64,000 nt of DNA, from the NCBI GenBank assembly GCA_002709405.1, contig PAQV01000100.1:41588-105587 (forward strand). Direction: 5' to 3'. Position numbers and translations under genes: made by a program. Below are positions 8,545 to 17,016 of this stretch, in pieces. Origin of the DNA: Paracoccaceae bacterium. GTDB lineage: Bacteria; Pseudomonadota; Alphaproteobacteria; Rhodobacterales; Rhodobacteraceae. The stretch's first letter is position 1. Each line of letters begins with the position of its first letter. The notes under the pieces were generated by a model. The model ran no database searches, was not told where the DNA came from, and was given only the letters and a program-made list of their open reading frames with translations.

Positions 8545-9314
8545 GGCAGCAGCTGGCCTCCACTGCCGAGAAATCCATGCAAGTGCCGCAACCAGACAGT
8601 GAGAAGGACCGGCGCCGTGACCATGAGCAAAACCATTCCGCCCCAGGTAATGGCCGGAGCACCAACGAAAGCCACCATAAGCTGAGGCATTGCCCGGTTG
8701 ATGACACCGAGGGCGAGATTGTAGATGAAAGAGGCTATGACAAACGGCGCGGCAAGCAAGAACGCCAAAGAGAACGCATCGACAATTCGGTCGACGCCCC
8801 ACGCGGAGACGGATCGGGCCTCAGGACGCAGGCCGATCGGAAAAATGTCGTAGGACAGCAAAAGAAACTCGGCCGCGCGCACGTGCAATCCGGTCATGAC
8901 CGCCAGGGCAAGGCCGCCGACAACGAGCAAATGTCCCATGGCAGGGGATGGATCCGCATTCGCGGCGCCAAGTATCTGGGAAAGTGACGTCGACTGCGCC
9001 GCAATCGTGCCCCCAGTCTGCAGCGCAAGAATGAAAAGTCGCAAACTGAAGCCCAGGCCGATGCCGATCGAGGTTTCCAGAAGCGCCAAGGCAGCATAGT
9101 CAATGACCCCGACAGGCTGCGGCACAGCACCGACGGCCGGGGCCACAATTGCGGTAAAAGCCACAGCCATTGCCAGACGCACGCGTAAGGGAACGCCGCG
9201 TTCGCCAAATGCTGGAAGAACGCTCACCATGGCTCCTACCCGCAAGAAGACCATGGCCGCGTGCCAAAGTAGTGACCCGAATATCTCGGCTGCTTCTGGG
9301 GGCAGCCCTGTCAT
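8541..9314 (-). CDS. fliR: Export gate protein FliR
   Basis: FliR is a polytopic subunit of the FliPQR export channel. The 257-residue protein is almost entirely hydrophobic, with about six membrane segments. It includes the conserved MVSVLPAFGERGVPLRVRL stretch (about 29-48) and the loop LSLRLFILALQTGGTIAAQ near residue 85. It overlaps flhA upstream and flhB downstream by four bases each, so the three are translationally coupled. Confidence 0.95.
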   Translation of the reverse strand: MTGLPPEAAEIFGSLLWHAAMVFLRVGAMVSVLPAFGERGVPLRVRLAMAVAFTAIVAPAVGAVPQPVGVIDYAALALLETSIGIGLGFSLRLFILALQTGGTIAAQSTSLSQILGAANADPSPAMGHLLVVGGLALAVMTGLHVRAAEFLLLSYDIFPIGLRPEARSVSAWGVDRIVDAFSLAFLLAAPFVIASFIYNLALGVINRAMPQLMVAFVGAPAITWGGMVLLMVTAPVLLTVWLRHLHGFLGSGGQLLP

Positions 9315-11395
9315 GCAGACACAACGCCAACCAACGCAGGCTTTGCCTCCAACCCGATCTCCTCAAAGGACAAAACAGGAGCGGACAAACCGTGCGCCTG
9401 CATGACCGTCCTCAGGAACCGCCTGCGACGAACCGGCGTAACCAGCGCAGCGGTGATACCCCGGGAAGATATCTCATTCAGACGCTCGCCCAGGTTGCCG
9501 GCAAGCCGATTGAATTCTTCCGGCGGCAAAGCAACATCTATCCCGCCGGCACCTGTATCAATCTGATGGGTAGAAAAGGCATCCTCCCATTCCGGAGCCA
9601 ATTGAAGCAGCGGAATTGTCCCGTCTGGCCGCTTCAAATCCGCAACAAGTTGAAAACCCAGCCTCTGCCGTACAAGTTCGCAAATCGCCTCGGGTTGCGT
9701 CACTGTCAGCCGCGCTTCAGCTATGGCTTCAAGGATCAAAGGGAGGTTTCGGACCGACACGCGTTCGTCGACAAGCAGCCTGAGAACCGCGTGCAGCGTA
9801 TCCATGGGTACCTTGTCTGGAATCAATTCGTCTATCAGCTTCCGGTTGGCCTCGCTTCTCGCTGAATCACTCAAACGTGTAAGTTCCGACAACAGACGAC
9901 GAAGTGCTTTCAGGGTGAGCAGTCGCCCAAAATTGCACTTGATGACTTCCAAAAGGTGAGTAGCGAGGATCTCCGGCGGGGTCACAATGGTTGCCCCACT
10001 CATCGCAGCTTCATCTTGGTTCGTGGGAGCAATCCAACGCGCCGGAGCACCATACACAGGCTCGGTTACATCATGGCCGGGAGGCAACGCGTCAGGGTTG
10101 TCGGGCAACAAAGCGAGAACCATGTCAGGATTAAGAACCCCAATTGCTTGCTCTACTCCTTGTATCCGCACCCGATACGTACCCACATCTAAGGCTGGCT
10201 GATCTGTTAACCTAATTTCCGGAAGGATGATTCCGAAGGCAGTGGCGACATGCCTCCTCATATTGGCGATCCGTGCATCCAAACCTGTTCCTGGATCCAG
10301 AACCATGGCGACCAAATCCGGCGCGAACTCGACATGAATGTCGTCAAGATCAAGAATATCACCCATGGGTTTGGCTTGTGACGGAGTGTTGGCAGCTTCC
10401 GCCTCTTCGGCATCTTCAACAGCTTGTTGTCGACGACTTATGGTTCGAGCACCGAGTGCAAGAATGGCTCCACCAGCAATAAAGGGCAGGAAAGGAAGCC
10501 CGGGAACCAGGGCAAAAACTACCATCAAAACAGCGACGGTGGATAGCGCACCGGGATATTTACCAAGTTGCGCAAAAACAGCTATGTCAGTTGCACCTTG
10601 GTTCCCGCCCCTCGCAAGAAGTAACGCAGAAGCGATCGAAATGATAACCGCGGGAATTTGAGTGACCAAACCATCACCAACAGTCAAAATCGCATAGGTT
10701 TCAAAGGCCGCGCCAATAGGCATATCGTGAACGATTATCCCCATAGCCAAGCCCATGACTAGATTCAAAAGAGTAATCAGCAGACCCGCAATTGCATCCC
10801 CTTTAACAAATTTTGATGCACCATCCAGGGAACCAAAGAACGTCGTTTCCTGCTGCTCCATCTCACGGCGACGCTTAGCCTCGGAATGGTCAATCGCACC
10901 AGCTGACATGTCACTGTCAATTGCCAATTGCTTGCCAGGCATGCCGTCCAAAGCGAACCTAGCACCTACTTCGGCCATGCGCGCTGCGCCTTTTGTAATG
11001 ACCATAAAATTCACAATTAACAGAACACCGAAGACGACAAGCCCTAAAAAGACGCTTCCACTCATAATGAATGCTGCAAAGCCTTCGATAACACCGCCAG
11101 CCGCGTCAGAGCCGGTGTGACCCTGCCCAATGATTAATTTCGTCGACGAAACATTCAAAGACAATCGAAGCATCAGAGACGCCAAAAGAACGGTGGGAAA
11201 GGCAGAAAAGTCCAACGGACGCTCTATAAACAGCGTTACAGTAAAAATGAGAATTGCCAAAGAAAACGATGTAGCGAGTCCAACATCCAAAATCCAGGCA
11301 GGCATTGGCAAAATCATCATCACAATGACTGCCATTAAGGCCAACGCCAAAAGTATTGTTGGACTAAACAGAGCTTGAAAAGACATACGTGGCAT
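9311..11395 (-). CDS. flhA: Export gate protein FlhA
   Basis: FlhA forms the nonameric ring of the flagellar export gate. The 694-residue protein has about eight membrane helices in residues 10-320. The FHIPEP-family signature region is ARFALDGMPGKQLAID (about 145-160), followed by a large cytoplasmic domain that docks chaperones. The 5' half of the gene (10.1-11.4 kb) is clearly more AT-rich than the 3' half and than most neighbours. It follows the lytic transglycosylase by 12 bases and overlaps fliR. Confidence 0.97.
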   Translation of the reverse strand: MPRMSFQALFSPTILLALALMAVIVMMILPMPAWILDVGLATSFSLAILIFTVTLFIERPLDFSAFPTVLLASLMLRLSLNVSSTKLIIGQGHTGSDAAGGVIEGFAAFIMSGSVFLGLVVFGVLLIVNFMVITKGAARMAEVGARFALDGMPGKQLAIDSDMSAGAIDHSEAKRRREMEQQETTFFGSLDGASKFVKGDAIAGLLITLLNLVMGLAMGIIVHDMPIGAAFETYAILTVGDGLVTQIPAVIISIASALLLARGGNQGATDIAVFAQLGKYPGALSTVAVLMVVFALVPGLPFLPFIAGGAILALGARTISRRQQAVEDAEEAEAANTPSQAKPMGDILDLDDIHVEFAPDLVAMVLDPGTGLDARIANMRRHVATAFGIILPEIRLTDQPALDVGTYRVRIQGVEQAIGVLNPDMVLALLPDNPDALPPGHDVTEPVYGAPARWIAPTNQDEAAMSGATIVTPPEILATHLLEVIKCNFGRLLTLKALRRLLSELTRLSDSARSEANRKLIDELIPDKVPMDTLHAVLRLLVDERVSVRNLPLILEAIAEARLTVTQPEAICELVRQRLGFQLVADLKRPDGTIPLLQLAPEWEDAFSTHQIDTGAGGIDVALPPEEFNRLAGNLGERLNEISSRGITAALVTPVRRRRFLRTVMQAHGLSAPVLSFEEIGLEAKPALVGVVSA

Positions 11396-11407
11396 TAAAA
11401 ATCTCTA

Positions 11408-12082
11408 TCACTCAAAGGAGATCAAGGAAGAGCTTGACTCAGGAAGAAGCACAAGGGAACCAAGCGTCTGCCGAGCCCCATATGATGAACTAATTAAACT
11501 ACCTAGACCAGTAGAAGCACTTCGGCCTGACACTACCTCGCCAGAACGCGGAGCATCATCCAACTGCGCATAAACGCGACGGAAGCGCTGCTTGTATGGG
11601 GTGGCGAATTTTTCGTTTCGGGAATGATAAGCGCCAGCGGCCAACTCCCAGTTGTTAAATTCAGCATATAAACGTTTTAAAAATCTTGCCGCATAAAGCG
11701 CATTCTTACGGGGGTCGATCATCTCATCCATCGAACTGAAAGCCCCTCCATGCCAAAGGAAATTTATTTGGAAGCAGCCAACATCGAAGCTTCGAACATT
11801 CGAGTCAATTTGAGTGAGTGAAAATAACAGCGCCGCGTTCCGATTTTCAAACCAATAGCCTTTGCCAGAAACATTAACCGTCCAAGGCCACGACTCCACC
11901 TCTTCCCCCCTTCCTCTCCCTGTTTCAACTCGAGAAATAGCAAGTAGGACATTAAGCGGAACATCGGTTTGTTGAGAAGCATTTCTCGCAGCAATATCAC
12001 AAACGCGAGAGGTCTCCGCACTCAAGAAGGCGCCACAAAAAGTGATGAAAAGTAAAGTGGATGCGCGAATAAATAACGTCAT
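11408..12082 (-). CDS. Secreted lytic transglycosylase (SLT domain)
   Basis: This is a 224-residue protein with an N-terminal signal peptide (about 1-22). It has the SLT fold marks: catalytic Glu in LAISRVETGRG (about 46-56), the GCFQIN motif (about 101-106) and AAGAYHSRNEK (about 147-157). It should cut peptidoglycan locally so that the rod can pass. It may do the job of the FlgJ muramidase domain found elsewhere, since no flgJ is visible here. It sits between the 749-residue secreted protein and flhA. The C-terminal 50 residues are Ser rich and unrelated to catalysis. Base composition is AT-rich. Confidence 0.85.
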   Translation of the reverse strand: MTLFIRASTLLFITFCGAFLSAETSRVCDIAARNASQQTDVPLNVLLAISRVETGRGRGEEVESWPWTVNVSGKGYWFENRNAALLFSLTQIDSNVRSFDVGCFQINFLWHGGAFSSMDEMIDPRKNALYAARFLKRLYAEFNNWELAAGAYHSRNEKFATPYKQRFRRVYAQLDDAPRSGEVVSGRSASTGLGSLISSSYGARQTLGSLVLLPESSSSLISFE

Positions 12083-12162
12083 CTACCTTCTCGCAAAATT
12101 TAGATATAAATGAAAAAAAGAGCGAAAGTTAAAGATATACATTTAGGTAACAATACCAAAGG

Positions 12163-14412
12163 TCAATTCGTAGCCTCCACATTACTTCCGACATTCAAAA
12201 TTTCAATGTCATTTCGAACAGCTTCAGCCTCCAAGAGTAAGGCCCTAGCGCTGCTGAGCGTAGAATCAAAAGGCTCGCTGGGAACATTGGCCAGACGATC
12301 GGATGCTACCAGTCGCTCGCCATATGCAGATTGAGCCATATTTAAACCGGAAGATACCCCTGCTAGCCATTCAGCTCGGGCCGCACTTTCCATTTGATTT
12401 ATATCCAAAAATGCGTCAGCAGCTTCGCCATGCAGACCCGCCATTTCGAGAGCTTCAGCCCTAAGAGAATTGGCAACGGGATCGGTTCTCCCAACTAGTT
12501 CCAATAGACTTCGCCTGGGACGCCCAGCGGCCAAAGCAGCTTTCGCTAGTAACAATGCCTTTACTTCGGGAACAGGGTATGCAGTAGGTTGGTCAAGAAT
12601 ATTAACTGCAAGGTCTGGAAATCCTAGGTCGATACACCGCTTGACCACTTCAGAAATTAATTTATAATCAAATTTCACTAAGCTGGAATTGAATTCGCCC
12701 ATTACCAATTCTAAAAACGTAATATCGTCAGAATGTTCTACCACCAACATAAGGATTTTTTCGTGAACTTTGGCAACGTCGCCATCTGTGAGGCTTGATA
12801 GAGCAGCCAAGGCAAAATGATAGTCACCGGACAATGCAATCGCTAAGGCGTGTGATTTTGCCAGATCCGGGCCAAAACTCGAATGCTTCCACTCTTGAGA
12901 ATACGATGACAAAAGGTCAACTGTTTCGCTTTGCAAAGGTTTTCGCAGTTCAAAGTGTCGTTGTACCAGGACTAGCAGAGCTTCTGGAGACTCGCTCGAC
13001 CCTCCAAGTGCGACATCTCTCACAAGATTATCCGCTTCATCGTTTGCTCCGTTCAGCCGAGCAAGATCCGCTTCTGCCATCTGCATTTTGGTGTTTAATT
13101 GGGGGCTGGCTCTCAATATCAGTCGGCGCAGTAACTCAGCTGTTTCATTGTCTCCAGCGTTGACAAATCGGCGCAAAAGATTTGGACCAATGTGAGAACG
13201 TATTTGCTTTGGCAATTCCACAAATGCTCGCAATACCGCGGCTGTGTTGACATCGGCATTTCCCGAAAAGGGGTTAGAATAAGCTGACCACAAAGCGACA
13301 ACGGAATTGCAGTGCAACTGATTTGAAAAAACATGAGGCTCAGTTAATTCTCCAGCCTCAAGTAATTTTGCAAGCGATACAAGTATGTCAGTCTGGTGTT
13401 CTTCCAAACGCACGTTTCTTAAAATTTGTTGCGCCTCAGCCCCAAACCCAAAATAGAGATAGGTTTTAGCTAGCCTAATTAGGTCCTTCCTTCCTAGTTC
13501 GTCAAATTCTCCAGCTAACTCCTTGCGATGATCACCTATTTGATGGCCGAATGGTCTATCGTCCCCCCAAGAGGAAATGTCGATCAAACTGGGATCTGCA
13601 CAAAACCTGCTTTCGCCGGGCAAAGAAAGAGGCGCCGGGACTAACAGCATATCTCTGTCAACACTTGTTGTACTGCGCACATTAGAAAAATTGTCGCCGC
13701 CCCTTAAATTTCCTGTTATTATGTTATCGGATGACGCCGAATCCTCACTTTCGGCTTCAACATCAATCAGCCCTTGGGTTGCTGCTCGTGCGATTTGCTG
13801 ACGCAATTTTTTCTCTGTTTCGGCTAAAATAGTAGAGTCTTGGCGGGTTTGTGGCGCACCTAGAAACCCGACCTCACCGTTCGAGACTAATGAAGCCCCT
13901 TGTTCATTCCTAGCAGTTCCATCTGAAGTATCTTTCTCTCCCCCGTATTCGCTTGGTGAGGTTAGCCCCAAAAAAGGAAACTCTAAAATTGGACTTGTAA
14001 CTGCAACTTCGGGCTCTGCTGTACTCCATTCTTTTTTCACTTCCTCTTCACCTTCTGCGTTCTTTATATCTATCACTAGGTAGGCGTTCCGCTCTACAAA
14101 TGTGGAAATCGGACAATTGCAATTGAGATATAGCTCTAGGGGCGAGCCGGTTTCAGTTTGCACTAGTTTGTCAAGACGGTCACGAGGTATTCTCTTGAAT
14201 ACCCCTTGAAAATCAAAGCTTACATTTTCAGAATCGTAGTATAGCCAAACTCTATTTTCGCTTTGCTCCAAACGCCAGGCTAAGCCGTTGGGGAGATCCA
14301 GGACCAAACGTGTAAACTCTGCATGTTCCCCCGACCGCACCGAAATTGTTTGGGCATATACTTTGTACCCGCATACAATTAGCAGTGCGGCCAATGTTAG
14401 AGTTCGAATCAT
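12163..14412 (-). CDS. Secreted helical-repeat protein of the motility operon, unknown function
   Basis: This is a 749-residue protein with a Sec signal peptide (about 1-20, ending VYAQ) and no further membrane helix, so it is probably periplasmic. Residues about 22-120 are beta-rich with repeated FTRLVLDLPNGLAWRLE-type strands, reminiscent of AMIN domains that bind peptidoglycan. Residues about 120-265 are low complexity. From about 300 to the end, the regular alternation of helices (e.g. DLIRLAKTYLYFGFGAEAQQ, LLAKAALAAGRPRRSLLELV) suggests TPR-like repeats. It overlaps motA by four bases. A beta domain plus superhelix recalls stator scaffolds such as PflA, and MotC is the other analogue. 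This is only inference. Confidence 0.75.
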   Translation of the reverse strand: MIRTLTLAALLIVCGYKVYAQTISVRSGEHAEFTRLVLDLPNGLAWRLEQSENRVWLYYDSENVSFDFQGVFKRIPRDRLDKLVQTETGSPLELYLNCNCPISTFVERNAYLVIDIKNAEGEEEVKKEWSTAEPEVAVTSPILEFPFLGLTSPSEYGGEKDTSDGTARNEQGASLVSNGEVGFLGAPQTRQDSTILAETEKKLRQQIARAATQGLIDVEAESEDSASSDNIITGNLRGGDNFSNVRSTTSVDRDMLLVPAPLSLPGESRFCADPSLIDISSWGDDRPFGHQIGDHRKELAGEFDELGRKDLIRLAKTYLYFGFGAEAQQILRNVRLEEHQTDILVSLAKLLEAGELTEPHVFSNQLHCNSVVALWSAYSNPFSGNADVNTAAVLRAFVELPKQIRSHIGPNLLRRFVNAGDNETAELLRRLILRASPQLNTKMQMAEADLARLNGANDEADNLVRDVALGGSSESPEALLVLVQRHFELRKPLQSETVDLLSSYSQEWKHSSFGPDLAKSHALAIALSGDYHFALAALSSLTDGDVAKVHEKILMLVVEHSDDITFLELVMGEFNSSLVKFDYKLISEVVKRCIDLGFPDLAVNILDQPTAYPVPEVKALLLAKAALAAGRPRRSLLELVGRTDPVANSLRAEALEMAGLHGEAADAFLDINQMESAARAEWLAGVSSGLNMAQSAYGERLVASDRLANVPSEPFDSTLSSARALLLEAEAVRNDIEILNVGSNVEATN

Positions 14413-15278
14413 GCGGCGTCCTGTTTAACGGCCTTTAAGGCTTCTTCCAGTTCCGCAAAGTTTGGCCGGTAGTGATGCGGAGTGTTCTGACGTCCAACTT
14501 CAATACAGATCGGCGGTGCGTGATTATGCAGATTCGCCACCAATACTTCGCGGATTAGCTGATAAAAGTGTCCATCTTCCTCGATCACAGTTTTTACCTT
14601 TGTTGAGAATGGCCCAACCAATCCGTACGCCAAGAAAACTCCCAGAAAAGTCCCGACAAGGGCCCCACCGATCATTTTTCCAAGGACCTCTGGTGGTTGA
14701 TCAATAGAGCCCATTGTCTTTATCACTCCGAGAACAGCAGCAACGATGCCAAGAGCGGGAAGTCCGTCTGCCACGGTTTGCAATGCATGGCTGGAGTGCA
14801 ATGCGTGATGCAGTGAGTTTTCAATTCTTTTTTCGAGAACTTCCTCTACTTGGTGAGGATCGTCATAATTCATTGATGCTGATCTCAGCGTGTCTGCAAT
14901 GAGTTCGACCGCTTCATGATCATCGCGGATCTTTGGATATTTTCCAAATAGATCTGAATTCTCTGGATCTTCGATATGCGCTTCAAGGGATACCGGGTTC
15001 TGACGTGCGATACGTATTAGAGAGAACAAAAGGCAAAGGAGATCGCGATAATCGTCAGGTTTCCATTTGGGTCCCTTGAAAACCTTTCCAATGTCTTTTG
15101 CCGTTTGCTTGATAGCGCTCATGTCATTGCTAATCAGAAAAGCACCAACGGCCGCGCCGCCAATCATCATCATTTCGAAAGGGAGTGACTTTAAGATGAT
15201 CGCCAATTTTCCTCCGGCGAGCAGATAGCCGCCGAAGACCATGACGAATATCACGACTATACCCATCAAACCGATCAT
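14409..15278 (-). CDS. motA: Flagellar stator protein MotA
   Basis: MotA is the inner-membrane stator subunit that, with MotB, turns the rotor using the proton motive force. The 289-residue protein has four membrane helices (about 2-22, 33-50, 170-190, 203-225). Conserved prolines are present in the helix-3 segment LPALGIVAAVLGVIKTMG and at the end of helix 4 (AYGLVGP). A large charged cytoplasmic loop (about 55-165) contacts the rotor. motB is not adjacent but lies about 11 kb away at 26013-26852. The gene overlaps the 749-residue secreted protein gene. Confidence 0.96.
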   Translation of the reverse strand: MIGLMGIVVIFVMVFGGYLLAGGKLAIILKSLPFEMMMIGGAAVGAFLISNDMSAIKQTAKDIGKVFKGPKWKPDDYRDLLCLLFSLIRIARQNPVSLEAHIEDPENSDLFGKYPKIRDDHEAVELIADTLRSASMNYDDPHQVEEVLEKRIENSLHHALHSSHALQTVADGLPALGIVAAVLGVIKTMGSIDQPPEVLGKMIGGALVGTFLGVFLAYGLVGPFSTKVKTVIEEDGHFYQLIREVLVANLHNHAPPICIEVGRQNTPHHYRPNFAELEEALKAVKQDAA

Positions 15279-15352
15279 GTGATGCCCCTTGGATTCTTGC
15301 CTGTAGACCAGATTGCATGTTCGATCTTAAGAATTCGCTTAGTCCGGACGTC

Positions 15353-15976
15353 TTATTCGATCGGCACCTGAGAATTTCTGCCGGCCATGACAACGGAGAT
15401 CGTGTATGCCGCCTCTGAGCTGAGTCCGGTCATGATCTGAGCTGCAGCTTCAGGCCGCATTCTGGACAGGAAGCCCGCAGCGAATTCAGGCGCCATTTCC
15501 TCGAACAATGCAGCGGCTTCCTTCGGCTTCATCGTTTCATAGACGACTGTCAGCCTGGCTATGTCCTTTTCCACCGCCCCGTCTGCCATCGATAGGGTCT
15601 CGCGCAACTTTTCTTCCGCTTCGATAAGGGCTTGCAGTTTCTTTGTGACAGCCCTGTCAGCAATGTCCACGGCGTGAGAACGTTCTTCCAGTAGGCGTTC
15701 CCGCTCCACAATCCGTGCCTCGCGTTCTTGGAAAGCCTCCAGCATGGATTGCAACCCGGTCCGGTCCGGCATTGGCTGACTTGGATCGCTGGCTTGAACG
15801 TGTTGTGAGTCCGAGTTCGGGCTGTTTGTGCTTTTTTTGTTTTCCTCCGATCTCGCCAACGCCGGGCCTGCTTCGAGTGCAAGGCGCAAAACACCTGACC
15901 CGATCAACAGAGCAGCGATCAGCATCAAGGAGCCACCACGTGATCTGAGTAGCTTTGGTTTAAGGAACTTTCCCAT
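15353..15976 (-). CDS. MotE-like / MgtE-N-domain motility protein
   Basis: This is a 207-residue protein with an N-terminal membrane anchor (about 17-38) and a polar stretch. A coiled coil spans about 78-140 (EREARIVERERLLEERSHA). The C-terminal MgtE-N/FliG-like helical domain has TMKPKEAAALFEEMAPEFAA and RMRPEAAAQIMTGLSSEAA. This layout matches MotE, described as a periplasmic chaperone of stator assembly in rhizobia. Position directly upstream of motA supports that role. It shares one base with the upstream gene stop. Confidence 0.75.
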   Translation of the reverse strand: MGKFLKPKLLRSRGGSLMLIAALLIGSGVLRLALEAGPALARSEENKKSTNSPNSDSQHVQASDPSQPMPDRTGLQSMLEAFQEREARIVERERLLEERSHAVDIADRAVTKKLQALIEAEEKLRETLSMADGAVEKDIARLTVVYETMKPKEAAALFEEMAPEFAAGFLSRMRPEAAAQIMTGLSSEAAYTISVVMAGRNSQVPIE

Positions 15977-16389
15977 CAGGCAGCTCCTTTCCGGTCCGAG
16001 CTATGACGCATGAACATCGGTTCTGTCTGTCGCTCGGCTGATGCTGGCGGTGCCGGCTCCTCTGAAACGGGCGTCGATTTCTCTGGTTCCCCCTTCGTCG
16101 GCTCTTCGGACAGGTCATGCATGGACGCCATCATCAGCTCCAGGCGTTGAGCAACCGCTTCTGCCCGATGAGTAAGATCTGCCAGTGCTTCGGTCGATTC
16201 GCCTGAAACTGATTGAGCCTGGTTAAGTGCCTTGCTCAGGTCGTCAACCTGGGCCGACAATACGGCTACAGCGCCGCCGACACCCTTTTCGAGATCGTTG
16301 AACCTGGTGAGTCGTTTGGCCAGGATGAAACAATAAAATCCCGCCCCAAGTGCGCCTGCCACCAGCAGGATATCGGCAATAAACTCCAC
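15976..16389 (-). CDS. Small membrane-anchored coiled-coil protein (DUF6468-like)
   Basis: This is a 137-residue protein with one N-terminal membrane helix (about 4-24) ending at FYCFILAKRL. A predicted coiled coil follows (about 35-95) and then a Pro/Glu-rich tail. The layout and the place between fliL and a motE-like gene match the DUF6468 proteins of alphaproteobacterial flagellar clusters. The assignment is by architecture and context rather than by a strong motif. Function is unknown. Confidence 0.6.
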   Translation of the reverse strand: MEFIADILLVAGALGAGFYCFILAKRLTRFNDLEKGVGGAVAVLSAQVDDLSKALNQAQSVSGESTEALADLTHRAEAVAQRLELMMASMHDLSEEPTKGEPEKSTPVSEEPAPPASAERQTEPMFMRHSSDRKGAA

Positions 16390-16398
16390 CTCGGTCTC

Positions 16399-16896
16399 CT
16401 AATTCAGTACGAATTCCATGATGAGAAGGTCACGCACCATGTCGCGGCCCGTTACGATCTGGATGCGGCGCAACATCTGCGCCCGTAAGCGTGTCAACGC
16501 CATCGGATCTTCGATGTCCGACACTTCAAGCGCCCTGAGATAGCCGTTCAGAACATCGACTATTCGGGGCAAAAGCAGTTCGACGTCGTCCTTGTAGGCT
16601 TTGCTCACCTCAAGTTGTGCTGAAAAGCGCAGCAATTGCCGGCGACCGCCCCCTGTGAACGAAATCACCATCCCCGGCACTTCGATGAAGGCGATGTCTT
16701 CGGTCGGGACCACGTCGGCTTCGTGTTCCACCTTTTCCTCGTGCGCCTCCTCCGTTCCTCCGAACGGCAAAAGCCCGGCGCTCACGGCAAAGTACCCGCC
16801 CCCGGCACCGACAAGCGCGAGGACAAGACCGATAAGCAGCGGTCCCTTGCCCCCCTTCTTTGGCTCTTCCGTCGGTTCTGCGGCAGCGTCGGTCAT
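16399..16896 (-). CDS. fliL: Flagellar basal body protein FliL
   Basis: FliL is a single-pass inner-membrane protein that forms a ring around the stator peptidoglycan-binding region. The 165-residue protein has a short charged cytoplasmic N-terminus and a membrane helix (about 19-40). The FliL periplasmic domain carries LLRFSAQLEVSKAYKDDVE and RAQMLRRIQIVTGRDMVRDLLIMEFVLN. It heads a ten-gene minus-strand operon that ends at about 7.0 kb. The start faces fliF across a 120-base intergenic region holding a CtrA-type box. Confidence 0.94.
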   Translation of the reverse strand: MTDAAAEPTEEPKKGGKGPLLIGLVLALVGAGGGYFAVSAGLLPFGGTEEAHEEKVEHEADVVPTEDIAFIEVPGMVISFTGGGRRQLLRFSAQLEVSKAYKDDVELLLPRIVDVLNGYLRALEVSDIEDPMALTRLRAQMLRRIQIVTGRDMVRDLLIMEFVLN

Positions 16897-16942
16897 CGGT
16901 TTTCCCTAGTTGATCTGCTGCCCTTTCATAGCCCGGGAGGGA

Positions 16943-16958
16943 CTAACCGATTGTTAAG
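16943..16958. promoter_or_regulatory. Candidate CtrA box between fliL and fliF
   Basis: CTAACCGATTGTTAAG fits the CtrA recognition pattern TTAA-N7-TTAA with one mismatch (CTAA for TTAA). It is nearly palindromic. It lies 46 bases before the fliL start and 58 before the fliF start. CtrA is the known master regulator of flagellar genes in alphaproteobacteria. Confidence 0.6.
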
Positions 16959-17016
16959 CGAGATCGTTCAAACATGAGCCAATCTCGACAGGACGTCGGG
17001 CAAAACGGAGGATGAC

